7,930 nt of DNA from Haladaptatiplasma sp964454575 (GCA_964454575.1 CAYVTG010000079.1:1-7930), one strand, 5' to 3'. Positions 1-7,151 are shown, numbered from the stretch's first letter. A program made the numbers and translations. The notes: generated by a model from the sequence alone, not told the origin.

Positions 1-26
1 CCCCTGGGTGCCTTTATATCTACCAT
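1..26 (-). CDS. Possible start of a further minus-strand gene (cut by window edge)
   Basis: An ATG at 26-24 opens a frame reading MVDIKAPR and running off the left edge. It lies 58 bases downstream of the two-domain KaiC-like gene, on the same strand. An in-frame TAG at 50-48 means the frame cannot extend much further upstream. There is no clear Shine-Dalgarno sequence. A TATA-like stretch (TTTACTAAAG on the minus strand, about 54-63) would allow a near-leaderless transcript. Eight codons are too few to name a product. Other frames, including two on the plus strand, are also open across this stretch, so the call is tentative. Confidence 0.33.
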
Positions 27-84
27 TATAACACGTTCTACGTATATCTAGCTTTAGTAAATAGGTTTTGGCACCTGTGTGTTC

Positions 85-1638
85 TCAAACCAGAGGTATA
101 AAATTGGCCTTGGGATGTTCATCATCTGTGAGATATATATTGTGTATGCACGTATTCGGTTTCTCGCCGTATACAAGTAAAGAATTATACCTGGTGAAAA
201 GCTTCATGTGGATATCAGATAGATACCGCTCTTTTTCAGACAGTGAGAAACCGGGTCCCATCAGTCCGATGATCAGGTCACTGTTATCCTTCATTATATT
301 CATGAGTCTTCTGGTGATCCTTGTTACCTCTCCGGAAGCCAGGTCCTCTCCGCTGATGGCATTTTCGATGCCGATCCAATCGGATATAGTCAGTACCGGC
401 CCCTTGGACTTGTACTTGAGTTCACGGTAGGCCTCTCTGATTATATGTTCGTACCTGACTGAAACCGACTGCCCCAGCATATCGGTGGTCTCTTTGTCGA
501 GTTCCAGTATCTTCACGTTGCACTCTGAGATATCTCCGAAAACATCCTTTATCCATCCTCTCAACATATCCTTACCGCGCCCTCTGGACAGCATGATGAG
601 TACACCTCGTTCCTGTGCCAAAAAATTCTCGATCACAGGTCCGTATAGGTGCATGTGGCCGGAAAAAGGTACACGTTCGCTGATGTCCAATACTACCAGA
701 CCGTTCCTAGGATAGCCTCCGTCTATCAGTTCGTCCATCTCCGGAGAGCCGGTGGAGAACAATCCTCTTTTGTAGTACTTGGTACCTTTTCCGTCCTTGA
801 TATGATCATGAGCTTTTTCGAATTCGGGTATACCGTGTACAAACGGCTTACAGTAATCGAATTTACCGTCGTTGAGTGTGTACAGGTAGATGGGCTGATT
901 GATACGGATCCCGCGTAGTTTATCCATATTTAGTGATCTGAACGATCGGCCGTATTCTACTTCTTTTGTTAGCGTGATGACTCCGTCTACCAGATAGTCC
1001 CATTGGGTGTTTTCAGCCGTCTCAAGTATGATGACCAATCTTACGCCTGAATTCTCCACCAGATCTTTCTGCAGAGTTTTTATCAGTTCCGTAGGGTTGA
1101 TCTGATATCTTTCTATGAGAGATTCCAAGCTGTCGATTATTATAAGCGACGGTTCGGGTAAGCATGAATCTACCTTCTGATATATCTCCTGTAGTTCCTT
1201 TATATCTCCATCCTTTACCAGGGAGAGTAGACCTGAGCTGACGACGTGTTCCGGTAGTTGTATATCTTCATCTTCAGTGGGTAATTTTTTCAGTACGTCA
1301 CGAGCCTTCTCCACCTTCTCCATCTCGTATGATTTGCGCTCTCTGAAGAAGGTATGTTCCTCTGATTTTGGATATAGTGTTCTGAGAAAGTCGAAGCTGG
1401 CGTCGATAAGATTCTTCCTCATGTCCTTATCTTTCAGCCATGGGAATTGAGAATAAAGTGATTGATTGGATACTCTAGTAGAGAAGTAAAATGAATTTTC
1501 TACGATACCGAGTCCTTCCAGCATGGTGAGGCTGAAGATGGTCTTACCGGTACCGGCCTGTCCTTTGACTATTAGAGATCTGCCTGCGGTCCTGTCGAAG
1601 AAATCATATATCTCCTGTGGAAGGGGATCTCGGTATAT
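85..1638 (-). CDS. Two-domain KaiC-like RecA-superfamily ATPase, probable AUA start
   Basis: About 517 residues if translation begins at the AUA at 1638-1636. The first domain has a canonical Walker A, GQAGTGKT (residues 26-33), and a Walker B, SLIIID (about 164-169). A second KaiC/RecA-like domain begins near residue 287 (LFSTGSPEMDELIDGGYP). Where its P-loop should be it reads VVLDISERVPFSG, with no GK[ST], so this half probably does not hydrolyse ATP. An aspartate at the second Walker B place (TISDW, about 417-421) is retained. The first ATG (1524-1522) lies just after Walker A and would remove it, so it cannot be the true start. No ATG, GTG or TTG exists in frame between that ATG and the TAG at 1641-1639. 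A GGAGG seven bases before the AUA supports that start. The gene abuts the Roadblock gene in the same frame, so the two are almost certainly one operon. The family acts in signalling or regulation; the precise role is unknown. Confidence 0.85.
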   Translation of the reverse strand: MYRDPLPQEIYDFFDRTAGRSLIVKGQAGTGKTIFSLTMLEGLGIVENSFYFSTRVSNQSLYSQFPWLKDKDMRKNLIDASFDFLRTLYPKSEEHTFFRERKSYEMEKVEKARDVLKKLPTEDEDIQLPEHVVSSGLLSLVKDGDIKELQEIYQKVDSCLPEPSLIIIDSLESLIERYQINPTELIKTLQKDLVENSGVRLVIILETAENTQWDYLVDGVITLTKEVEYGRSFRSLNMDKLRGIRINQPIYLYTLNDGKFDYCKPFVHGIPEFEKAHDHIKDGKGTKYYKRGLFSTGSPEMDELIDGGYPRNGLVVLDISERVPFSGHMHLYGPVIENFLAQERGVLIMLSRGRGKDMLRGWIKDVFGDISECNVKILELDKETTDMLGQSVSVRYEHIIREAYRELKYKSKGPVLTISDWIGIENAISGEDLASGEVTRITRRLMNIMKDNSDLIIGLMGPGFSLSEKERYLSDIHMKLFTRYNSLLVYGEKPNTCIHNIYLTDDEHPKANFIPLV

Positions 1639-2007
1639 CTAAACACCTCCTTCTTCCACCAATGTGACTATGGCTTCGTCTATTTTTTTTAGTATCGTTG
1701 AAAAATTATCGCGGCCCTTCGTACGAAGCACCAATATAGTCCTGTCACCGGCACCGGTGATCACCGTGTCGCCGTCTGCATTTCTTATGACTATCCTCTC
1801 GGGTTCTTTCTTATCGAGATGTTGATTTGCCGTATTGGCCGCACCGTATATAGTGGCGGACATGATCCCGAAGGTCTCCAACTGTCTAGCTGCAACATCA
1901 CCGGCACTTGCGATAAGGTCTCCGCTCTTTCTGATTAAGCATACTATCTCAACGTCAGGAGTCGCACCCAGCATTTTTAAGGTATCCAAGATTACTGCTT
2001 TAGACAT
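1639..2007 (-). CDS. Roadblock/LC7 domain protein
   Basis: A 122-residue protein filling a single Roadblock/LC7 fold: N-terminal helix (SKAVILDTLKML), strand pair EIVCLIRKSGDLIAS with the hairpin typical of the family, a long helix (DVAARQLETFGIMSATIYGAANTANQHL), strands ERIVIRNADGDTVITGAG and RTILVLRTKG, and a C-terminal helix. Family members usually dimerise and bind or regulate small Ras-like GTPases such as MglA. No GTPase is visible here; the partner suggested by context is the KaiC-like ATPase immediately downstream. The start at ATG 2007-2005 has a GAGGAG (2023-2018) ten bases upstream. The gene ends in TAG, which directly abuts the next reading frame. It lies 58 bases downstream of nnr and may have its own promoter. 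Confidence 0.9.
   Translation of the reverse strand: MSKAVILDTLKMLGATPDVEIVCLIRKSGDLIASAGDVAARQLETFGIMSATIYGAANTANQHLDKKEPERIVIRNADGDTVITGAGDRTILVLRTKGRDNFSTILKKIDEAIVTLVEEGGV
1645..1652 (-). promoter_or_regulatory. Strong Shine-Dalgarno site for the KaiC-like gene
   Basis: The minus strand reads AAGGAGGT inside the last codons of the Roadblock gene. The GGAGG core (1650-1646) is followed by seven bases and then ATA at 1638-1636. This is ideal spacing for initiation at that codon and unsuitable for the ATG at 1524, more than 100 bases away. The GTG overlapping this site (1646-1644) is in another frame and closes after about 24 codons. Confidence 0.7.
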
Positions 2008-2017
2008 GGTTCTTTTT

Positions 2018-2060
2018 CTCCTCTATTCTAAAGGTATATAGACCATTAGGTAAAATAATT
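2018..2060 (-). promoter_or_regulatory. Putative promoter and ribosome-binding site of the Roadblock/KaiC operon
   Basis: Two TATA-like elements lie on the minus strand in the gap after nnr: TATATA at 2040-2035, and an AATTATTTTAC stretch around 2060-2050. The distal one would start transcription near 2029 and keep the GAGGAG at 2023-2018 in the leader. The proximal one would give a nearly leaderless mRNA at the ATG (2007). Which is used cannot be told from sequence, and read-through from nnr is also possible. Confidence 0.4.
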
Positions 2061-2065
2061 TTTCA

Positions 2066-3469
2066 TCATTTTTCCAACTCTTTCAACACAGACGGTATGT
2101 TTTCCGATACATCCTCGGGCATCAACCCCCAAGATATCTTTTCGAAGGCTATCTCTCCGGCTCTTGTAGTTATGTAAGCACCGAGTCTGGCAGCATCGAA
2201 GGAAGAAAGTCCTTTTGCCAGTAAAGCTCCGACCGTGCCGGCAAGCGTGTCTCCGGTACCGCCTACGGTCATCGCCGGCGTGCCGAAGTCGTTTATCTTC
2301 TTTCTGCTGCCGTCGGTTATGATGTCCTCCTTTCCCTTCAACAATACCGTAGCTCCGGTTGACGCTGCATATCGTTCTACGGATGAGTCCGTCAAAGAAG
2401 CGAACTCTCCGTGGTGTGGGGTCAACACCGTTTCTGCCTTAAATCTCGGCTTTTGCAGAGCCTTCAGTGCATCGGCGTCGATGACCATTGGCAGCTCTAT
2501 GGAATCTATGAGTTCTTTAACCGCTTTTATAGTGATCTGGGATGCACCGAGTCCGGGTCCTATGAGTACGGCGCTGCAGTCCTTCGATATATCCGAGATC
2601 TTGTCTAGATGTGACAACTCGAGCTGGTCACCTTTCAGTGGATGTACTATGAAACTCGGCGAGTAGCCCGCTACGATACTGCTGATGTTTGAAGGAACGG
2701 CAAGATGAACAAGATCCGCACCGGTGCGGTATGCAGCCAGGGCCGCCAAAGCAGGGGCTCCGGTGTACGGCCCTCCACCGATGATCAGCAGTGTGCCGTT
2801 TTCACCTTTGTGAGAATCCGGTTCCGGTGTCGGATACAGTAACAGCTCTCCCGGACCGGTATACCGCTGTGCTTCTTGTGGGATACCTATGTCCTTCACC
2901 ACTATCTCGCCACAATCCTTAGCGTTCATGCCTTCCTTCATATCGTGGAAGGTAACGGTCGCCTCCGGTGTTACATGTATATCTGCCCCGAGCCCGCTGG
3001 GGACATCGACGGAGATAATCGGCTGGTCCGATGCATTTATCTTCTCGATGACTGACCGGTAGGGCTCTTTTATGGTTCCCTTTATACCTGTTCCAAGCAG
3101 GCCGTCTATGATCACATGCTCCGGGTTCATTGATAGTTCTTCGACCACACGGCACTCCAATCGCTTCAGGTTGTCCTTGGCGATCTTTGAACGTACACTT
3201 TCCCTGCCTTTGATAAGAAATACGGTGATATCTTCAGGTTTGGACCATCCCGAAAGGTACCTAGCGGCTACGTAGCCGTCTCCTCCGTTGTTGCCCGTAC
3301 CACAGATGAACAGGACCGGACGGCCAGGATATCTATCCTTTATCTCTTCAGCCAGTGCTTTACCTGCGTTCTCCATCAACTGCTTCGGCGGTACTCCCCG
3401 ATACTTTGAATTTCTATCTAGTACTGCAACTTCCCTAAAGGGTATCATGATATCCCATAGTTTATCCAT
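2066..3469 (-). CDS. nnr: Bifunctional NAD(P)HX epimerase / ADP- or ATP-dependent NAD(P)HX dehydratase
   Basis: A 467-residue fusion that repairs hydrated NADH and NADPH in the cytosol. The N-terminal epimerase domain (about 8-215, NnrE/YjeF_N) shows LMENAGKALA, GTGNNGGDGYVAAR (57-70) and VDVPSGL (154-160). The C-terminal dehydratase domain (about 220-465, NnrD, ribokinase-like) shows KGENGTLLIIGGG (221-233), IGPGLG (303-308), VIDADAL (329-335), LTPHHGEF (349-356) and the GTGDTLAG anion-hole/catalytic motif (404-411). Length and order match the usual archaeal and bacterial fusion. The outer ATG (3469) is listed, but the ATG at residue 8 (3448-3446, MIPFREVAVLD) fits the usual family N-terminus better, and neither has a good Shine-Dalgarno sequence. 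The gene is divergent from the plus-strand KaiC-like gene and is followed by the Roadblock gene on the same strand. Confidence 0.95.
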   Translation of the reverse strand: MDKLWDIMIPFREVAVLDRNSKYRGVPPKQLMENAGKALAEEIKDRYPGRPVLFICGTGNNGGDGYVAARYLSGWSKPEDITVFLIKGRESVRSKIAKDNLKRLECRVVEELSMNPEHVIIDGLLGTGIKGTIKEPYRSVIEKINASDQPIISVDVPSGLGADIHVTPEATVTFHDMKEGMNAKDCGEIVVKDIGIPQEAQRYTGPGELLLYPTPEPDSHKGENGTLLIIGGGPYTGAPALAALAAYRTGADLVHLAVPSNISSIVAGYSPSFIVHPLKGDQLELSHLDKISDISKDCSAVLIGPGLGASQITIKAVKELIDSIELPMVIDADALKALQKPRFKAETVLTPHHGEFASLTDSSVERYAASTGATVLLKGKEDIITDGSRKKINDFGTPAMTVGGTGDTLAGTVGALLAKGLSSFDAARLGAYITTRAGEIAFEKISWGLMPEDVSENIPSVLKELEK

Positions 3470-3483
3470 GTATAGAATTTTTT

Positions 3484-3506
3484 GGTATATAGAAAGTAAT
3501 ATAAAC
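3484..3506. promoter_or_regulatory. Divergent promoter region shared by nnr and the plus-strand KaiC-like gene
   Basis: The 78-base gap between the two divergent genes contains AAGTAATATAAACC on the plus strand (TATA-like core about 3497-3505, purine-rich BRE-like bases before it). Its complement reads GGTTTATATTACTT, also TATA-like. On the plus strand this predicts a start near 3527, leaving a leader of about 20 bases that holds the ribosome-binding site. On the minus strand it predicts a start near 3474, just before ATG 3469. A second minus-strand element, TATATA (3491-3486), would instead start near 3462 and favour the internal ATG at 3448. Confidence 0.5.
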
Positions 3507-3531
3507 CTGCATTCACTTCTCCCTTCATCAC

Positions 3532-3540
3532 AAAGGAGGA
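3532..3540 (+). promoter_or_regulatory. Strong Shine-Dalgarno site for the plus-strand KaiC-like gene
   Basis: AAAGGAGGA ends seven bases before the ATG at 3548. It fixes that ATG as the start. Confidence 0.8.
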
Positions 3541-3547
3541 ATCAAAT

Positions 3548-4252
3548 ATGAGCGACTCGACGGATAACGAAAGGATAAAAACTTATGTCAAAGGACTTGA
3601 TGAATGCCTGCAGGGCGGCATACCAAAAAACAGTATCGTACTTCTAGCCGGATCCCCCGGAACCATGAAGTCGAGTCTCGGTTTCTACATATTGTACCAT
3701 AATGCACTTGAAGATGATAAGAAGGGCGTTTATATCTCTCTAGAAGAAAGACGCGACAGCCTTATCAATAACATGCAGGGACTGGGGATGGACTGGGACA
3801 AGGTATCAAAAAGATTGAGTATCTTGGACCTGGGACTTATACGTTCCAGGATGACAGAATTGGACAAGAGTGCATGGATGGAAGTATTCAAGATGTATGT
3901 AAAAAACTTGCGTAAAAACCTTGAAAACGATTTTTTGGTGATAGATTCTCTGCCTGTTCTGGAGACCATGGCAGAATTCAAGGAGCCTAGAAAGGAATTA
4001 TTCCAATTCTTCGACTGGTTACGGAATCTTGATGTTACAACGTTCCTCATACACGAGATGCCTCTGAACGAGATCAAATTTACCGATGCCGGAGAAGGGT
4101 TCCTCAGCGACGGAATATTCCATCTCGAACTGAGAAGAGAAGGGAACAGCGTCAATCTGTTCTTGAGCGCACTCAAACTAAGAAAAACCGATCATCCACG
4201 GGATTATTATCCTCTGATATACGATGGAGCCTTCGAGATAGTAAAAGGCTAG
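3548..4252 (+). CDS. Single-domain KaiC-like RecA-superfamily ATPase
   Basis: A 234-residue cytosolic protein of one KaiC/RecA domain. It opens with KTYVKGLDECLQGGIPKNSI, the typical KaiC entry, followed by the P-loop AGSPGTMKSS (Walker A at 35-42), VYISLEER (61-68, with the paired acidic residues expected for the catalytic glutamate), and Walker B DFLVIDSL (128-135). The Walker A carries Met in place of the usual second Gly (GxxGTMKS rather than GxxGTGKS). The lysine and serine are intact, so nucleotide binding is likely retained. No coiled coil, membrane segment or fused output domain is present. The start is supported by a strong ribosome-binding site and a TATA element. It is separated from the Roadblock/KaiC pair only by nnr. 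Its stop overlaps that of the convergent protease gene. Likely a regulatory ATPase; target unknown. Confidence 0.88.
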   Translation: MSDSTDNERIKTYVKGLDECLQGGIPKNSIVLLAGSPGTMKSSLGFYILYHNALEDDKKGVYISLEERRDSLINNMQGLGMDWDKVSKRLSILDLGLIRSRMTELDKSAWMEVFKMYVKNLRKNLENDFLVIDSLPVLETMAEFKEPRKELFQFFDWLRNLDVTTFLIHEMPLNEIKFTDAGEGFLSDGIFHLELRREGNSVNLFLSALKLRKTDHPRDYYPLIYDGAFEIVKG

Positions 4253-5847
4253 AGTCTCGGGCCTATCAACTGCCAGAGCAGCATCCCCAAGATCATGAAC
4301 GCTAACAAGTAGGATACGCTGTGTACCACCTTTTGTTCCGTAGACTCTTTCATGTTAAATTTTTCTACCACTGAAGAGAGTGCGTCCTTGAATACATAGC
4401 CGCCATCCAGTGGTACAGCCGGTAGCGAATTGAAAAGGCCTACCATCAGGTTTAGCCAGAATATCCAGTAACAGGCGTTTGTGATGGTCCAGAATATATC
4501 TGCCGGGATCACTGAGAGAGGGCCTGAGATATGATACAGACTTGCTATCTCAGAAGAGATAGGCGAAAGGCCCAAGAATGGGAACGATATGTAGGTAAGA
4601 GAGGACATAAAATAGTCGTTGAAAGAACTGGCACCTGCGAATGGGTTTGCCATCAACTGCTGTATCCAGCCCACGTCTCTGAACATTATACCCATATACG
4701 ATATGGTCACGCCCATGTAGGCATGCTCTCTGTATTCCTCTCTATTTTCCGAGGGGTACAGTTCTGCGAAGCTGTCGTATTTATCGGCGAGTATCAAGGT
4801 GGTGGTATGATTTACGTATTCTTCGTTTTCCAGCCTTGCATAAGTAACGTTCATGTGTTCACCGCTGGATAGGGAGCTTAGATGTTCGTTGAAATCGTTG
4901 TAATTTCGTATCAGAGCATCATCCATCCTCAGTATGATGTCCGAGGTTCGTAAGCCTGCGTCGTCGGCAGGGTAATCTGCCTGCACTGAAGCTACCATCA
5001 ATCCCGAAGTTACCGTATGCACCCTTTCGTCGTCTTTGTACCTGGTTCGGATTGATACGTCTCTTAGAGGCGGTATATCTATACTGTGTATATCCTCCAT
5101 ATCTTCCGTTCTTATACCGTCTATGTTCAGAACCAGTTCGCCAAGGTCTAGATCGCTCATATCCGCCGGTGAATTCAACACCATGCCGTGTACCAGAAGG
5201 CCGTTCTCCTTTGGTGTCACAGAGGCCATGAATACGGATGAAAATAAGAGTACGAACACTAAGGCCAGTACTATATTGGCCGTGGGACCGGCACCGTAAA
5301 TGCGGTCTCTTTTTATCTTTGGCAGCGCCTCCATCTCTTCTTCATCCGGCTCTACGAAGGCTCCGATGGGGACAACGATGAACACGAGACCCAGTGTCTT
5401 TACCTTCACATCTGCAAGTCTGGCAAGTATACCGTGTGAGAATTCGTGTACGATGATAGCGACGGCCAACCCCAGGATACCGTACCAAACCGGGATTATC
5501 GGATTGACTCCGGGGATACCGATGACCATCCTTGGACTGGGGGCGCTTTCTGCCGGGATGAAGCTTGCAAGATAAGCCGACCATGCCAGTAGTGTGAGTA
5601 TTATTATCATGCATGTGGTTATCACTATAAGTGACAGGTTCCCGTAGGCCTTCCAGAAACGCTTTTTTTGTGCAAGATCATCTATGAACTTCTTACCGCG
5701 CTCCGTCTTCCAGATAAGGAACAGCCCGGACATCTCTAAGTTGAAGGGTTTTAGAAAACCTTTTTTCTCCAGTATGGTGAATAGTATTATGAAGGCTCCG
5801 ATTATCGCCAGAGCCAATATCAGAGGATTGCTCAGCAGTGACATCAT
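4249..5847 (-). CDS. Site-2 protease family (M50) membrane zinc metalloprotease with PDZ domains
   Basis: A 532-residue polytopic membrane protein that should cleave transmembrane substrates inside the bilayer. The zinc motif HEFSH is at 134-138 within a hydrophobic segment, and the second metal-binding motif LDG is at 480-482 (NSLPAVPLDGG). The conserved GAGPTANI stretch is at 185-192. Hydrophobic segments occur near 8-26, 71-96, 119-141, 151-163, 188-209, 447-473 and 508-528. Between the two catalytic halves lies a soluble insert with two PDZ-like modules (about 213-280 and 283-350), each with the NSPAD/DYPADDAGLR plus DGIR/DDALI pattern. The start is one of two tandem ATGs (5847 or 5844) with only a weak AGG upstream. 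It lies 35 bases after the DUF4010 gene on the same strand, so it is probably co-transcribed. The substrate is unknown; relatives release membrane-anchored regulators. Confidence 0.93.
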   Translation of the reverse strand: MMSLLSNPLILALAIIGAFIILFTILEKKGFLKPFNLEMSGLFLIWKTERGKKFIDDLAQKKRFWKAYGNLSLIVITTCMIIILTLLAWSAYLASFIPAESAPSPRMVIGIPGVNPIIPVWYGILGLAVAIIVHEFSHGILARLADVKVKTLGLVFIVVPIGAFVEPDEEEMEALPKIKRDRIYGAGPTANIVLALVFVLLFSSVFMASVTPKENGLLVHGMVLNSPADMSDLDLGELVLNIDGIRTEDMEDIHSIDIPPLRDVSIRTRYKDDERVHTVTSGLMVASVQADYPADDAGLRTSDIILRMDDALIRNYNDFNEHLSSLSSGEHMNVTYARLENEEYVNHTTTLILADKYDSFAELYPSENREEYREHAYMGVTISYMGIMFRDVGWIQQLMANPFAGASSFNDYFMSSLTYISFPFLGLSPISSEIASLYHISGPLSVIPADIFWTITNACYWIFWLNLMVGLFNSLPAVPLDGGYVFKDALSSVVEKFNMKESTEQKVVHSVSYLLAFMILGMLLWQLIGPRL

Positions 5848-5882
5848 ACATACCTAGAGAAGTCCCCTTTATGTACTTTATG

Positions 5883-7121
5883 TCAGATGTAAAATATCGC
5901 CATGATGATACACAGTGCTACGATGGCCCCCTGTATGAGAGCTATCTTTCTTGCCAGGATCCTATCGTAGGTCCATGCGATGGCTACTTTGGAAGCGCTT
6001 CCGAAGGCCATTGCAAACAGTATGGTGGGTATAACGGTGTTGAGTTCGACCTCTCCGGTGGTGTACAGCGCCGCCAGAGAGGCGGATACCGATGTGGTTG
6101 AGATAAGTCCGCCCAGTGATATTGCGTAAATTCCATAGTCGCCGAACATATCTCTTCCGTAGAATGATAAGACGCTCATGACAACGAAGAGTACGCCGAA
6201 TTTTGCTGCAGGTATAACGGCGAAGGGTGTTCCCAGGTCGATCTCGGCTTTCGATGTGAACTTGGATGATCTTGTCAGTAATATCCCTACGACGGATGCA
6301 AGCACTAGGATGATGGTGGGTATGGTGAAGTTTTTAAGAAAAATCATCCCTGCGATCACGGTTATCAATATCACGTTCTTAAGTATCATGGACAGATTGG
6401 CCAGTATTATCCCTCTTGTGGACACCGGCTTTAAGACGGGGTTGATCTTTGACAATCGCGATAGCGAGACCGTAGAGGCTGCGGAACTGACGAAGCCGCC
6501 CAGGAAAGAAGATAGCTCCAGTCCCTTGGCTGCACCGATGGTTTTGATAACTATGTAACTTACGAAAGAGAAGGATGATACGAATATCACTATCAGCAGC
6601 GTCTTCACCGGATCCAGCAGTCTTCCCGGACCTACCAGCGGATGTACGTCTCTCAGTGTATATGCGAGTGGAAGCAGTATCAGCAGCAAAGCTAGGAAGT
6701 GAAGTGCGCTGGCCAACTCTTCGTGTGTGAGTATCCCTGCGAACCGATGTGTTTTCTCTTTCACCACCAGTATGGAAATCACCATAAAAGAGATCAAAAC
6801 TGCCTCCAGAGGATATCCCGTTCCCGACATACCGCCCAGCAGAAATGCTGTGACCAGGGCAACGCTTGTGGTCATCCCCGGAGTTTTGTCCTTTATTTGT
6901 TGTATTGCGAAGAACACTATCACCAACACTGCCGTGACCAGGACTACCGATGCATATCTGTATGGTAAATATGCAACTAGAAACCCCAGCAGCGCGATCA
7001 CGGCAAATATCTGAACACCAAAACCCGGGCCCTCCCCCTTTCTCCTTGCATGAACATCCCGCTCCAGTCCGATCAGTAACCCGATGCCCAGAGCGATCAC
7101 AAGTTCGATCACGATGTCCAT
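5883..7121 (-). CDS. MgtC/SapB and DUF4010 domain membrane protein
   Basis: A 412-residue, strongly hydrophobic protein with roughly a dozen membrane segments. The N-terminus (IELVIALGIGLLIGLERD) is the MgtC/SapB signature, and the C-terminal two thirds match the DUF4010 layout. Two similar glycine/serine-rich segments, LGGFVSSAASTVSL (207-220) and LGGLISTTSVSASL (336-349), suggest an internal repeat. The function of the family is not established; transport or membrane homeostasis is a guess. The ATG at 7121-7119 was chosen because a TATA-like TTTTAAAC lies about 24 bases upstream, fitting a leaderless mRNA, and no Shine-Dalgarno sequence is visible. A TTG at 7130-7128 would add three residues. 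The protease gene follows after 35 bases. Confidence 0.88.
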   Translation of the reverse strand: MDIVIELVIALGIGLLIGLERDVHARRKGEGPGFGVQIFAVIALLGFLVAYLPYRYASVVLVTAVLVIVFFAIQQIKDKTPGMTTSVALVTAFLLGGMSGTGYPLEAVLISFMVISILVVKEKTHRFAGILTHEELASALHFLALLLILLPLAYTLRDVHPLVGPGRLLDPVKTLLIVIFVSSFSFVSYIVIKTIGAAKGLELSSFLGGFVSSAASTVSLSRLSKINPVLKPVSTRGIILANLSMILKNVILITVIAGMIFLKNFTIPTIILVLASVVGILLTRSSKFTSKAEIDLGTPFAVIPAAKFGVLFVVMSVLSFYGRDMFGDYGIYAISLGGLISTTSVSASLAALYTTGEVELNTVIPTILFAMAFGSASKVAIAWTYDRILARKIALIQGAIVALCIIMAIFYI

Positions 7122-7140
7122 GTTACGCAATGGAAGACCA

Positions 7141-7151
7141 GTTTAAAACTA
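7141..7151 (-). promoter_or_regulatory. Putative TATA box for the DUF4010/protease operon
   Basis: The minus strand reads TAGTTTTAAAC, centred about 24 bases before the ATG at 7121. That is the spacing of an archaeal TATA box from its start site, so the mRNA would be leaderless or nearly so. The TAG at its edge is also the stop of the RHS relic. Confidence 0.45.

Noticed and set aside
1..51. Plus-strand frame ending in TAG at 49-51 as the tail of a gene entering from the left
   Set aside because: Only 16 codons are visible with no recognisable motif, and several frames are open here, so it cannot be preferred over the minus-strand start.
85..1524. ATG at 1524 as the start of the two-domain KaiC-like protein
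   Set aside because: It falls just after the Walker A motif, which is intact in the same open frame upstream, and has no ribosome-binding site near it.
1639..1641. UAG read as pyrrolysine, giving a fused protein as the main product
   Set aside because: UAG also ends the plus-strand KaiC-like gene and the protease at natural protein ends, no pyl genes are visible, and a strong ribosome-binding site for separate initiation is present. Kept only as a secondary possibility.
1681..1689. Run of T on the plus strand as a terminator
   Set aside because: It lies inside the Roadblock coding region as Lys codons on the minus strand, and no plus-strand gene ends before it.
2235..2666. 143-codon plus-strand open frame inside nnr
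   Set aside because: It lies wholly antisense to the well-conserved dehydratase domain and its translation resembles no protein family I recognise.
3730..4176. 148-codon minus-strand open frame inside the plus-strand KaiC-like gene
   Set aside because: It is a shadow of a gene with clear Walker motifs; the translation is low in recognisable features and has no start signal.
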